This document shows positions 63,988 through 64,000 of a stretch of 64,000 bases of DNA, piece after piece. Under the pieces are notes generated by a model. It saw only the letters and a program-made list of their open reading frames with translations, made no database searches and was not told where the DNA came from. The translations under genes were made by a program, and so were the position numbers. Position 1 is the first letter of the stretch; the number at the start of each line of letters is the position of its first letter. Source of the DNA: Nitrososphaerota archaeon (GTDB lineage: Archaea; Thermoproteota; Nitrososphaeria; Nitrososphaerales; Nitrosopumilaceae); NCBI GenBank assembly GCA_028866655.1, contig JAGWHQ010000002.1, positions 62,001 to 126,000 on the forward strand. Direction: 5' to 3'.

Positions 63988-64000
63988 TACTAGTAAAATC

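Noticed and set aside
1-64000. CRISPR arrays, transposases, integrases, toxin-antitoxin or phage genes.
   Set aside because: Looked for in both strands; no repeat-spacer pattern or recognisable mobile-element or defence protein was found.

Overview
The window looks like chromosomal DNA of an ammonia-oxidising archaeon of the Thaumarchaeota (Nitrososphaerota), probably a Nitrosopumilus/Nitrosarchaeum-type lineage. The evidence is AT-rich DNA, archaeal aRF1, PurP, pyruvoyl arginine decarboxylase, archaetidylinositol synthesis genes, S26e, an Amt/P-II cluster, a secreted blue-copper protein and two proteins with PEFG-type C-terminal sorting signals. Genes are closely packed and largely housekeeping. 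I see no IS element, prophage, CRISPR array or rRNA. One tRNA (Phe, GAA) is present. Many first genes of transcription units have a TATA (box A) element centred about 24-30 nt before the start codon, meaning leaderless mRNAs; several start codons were chosen on that basis.

Layout. 1-9 kb: acetyltransferase fragment, deoxyhypusine synthase, inositol-1-phosphate synthase, SMC, and two peptide-ABC ATPases on either side of an opposing secreted repeat protein. 9-11 kb: KH protein, AspRS, zinc-finger membrane protein. 11-16 kb: ilvB-ilvH-leuA-leuB operon, preceded by a candidate 22-codon leader peptide rich in Ile/Leu/Val. 16-28 kb: LsrF-like aldolase with an MDR dehydrogenase, pyrophosphatase, peroxiredoxin, arginine decarboxylase, PepF, a second DHS-family enzyme, AIP synthase, S26e, PfkB kinase, NAD kinase. 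28-38 kb: trpEGDCBA-pyrG (no trpF) and ilvD. 38-47 kb: secreted FN3 protein, HIT protein, thioredoxin, aRF1, DsbA-like protein, HTH regulator divergent from a ZIP metal transporter, PurP, RlmN, blue-copper protein. 47-54 kb: second AspRS with gatCAB, then Amt divergent from two P-II genes. 54-64 kb: tiny zinc proteins, Hsp20/PAC2/HtpX proteostasis genes, an SDR, a LOR/SDH-family protein, HD-domain protein, cobalamin adenosyltransferase, tRNA-Phe and thaumarchaeal small proteins.

Genes that work together: Ino1 and AIP synthase (inositol lipid headgroups); arginine decarboxylase and the two DHS-family enzymes (agmatine, hypusine, polyamines); ilv/leu/ilvD (branched-chain amino acids); trp genes; AspRS2 with GatCAB (Asn-tRNA/Gln-tRNA by amidation); Amt with P-II (ammonium uptake).

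Most notable observations: the leader-peptide candidate before ilvB; three palindromes in the ZIP/HTH intergenic region; a GC-rich multi-hairpin segment at 21.84-21.94 kb; micro-proteins of 35-58 aa, including a textbook single C2H2 finger of 39 aa; an NAD kinase with an altered GGDG motif fused to a winged helix; and a 14-bp perfect inverted repeat at 58.1 kb.
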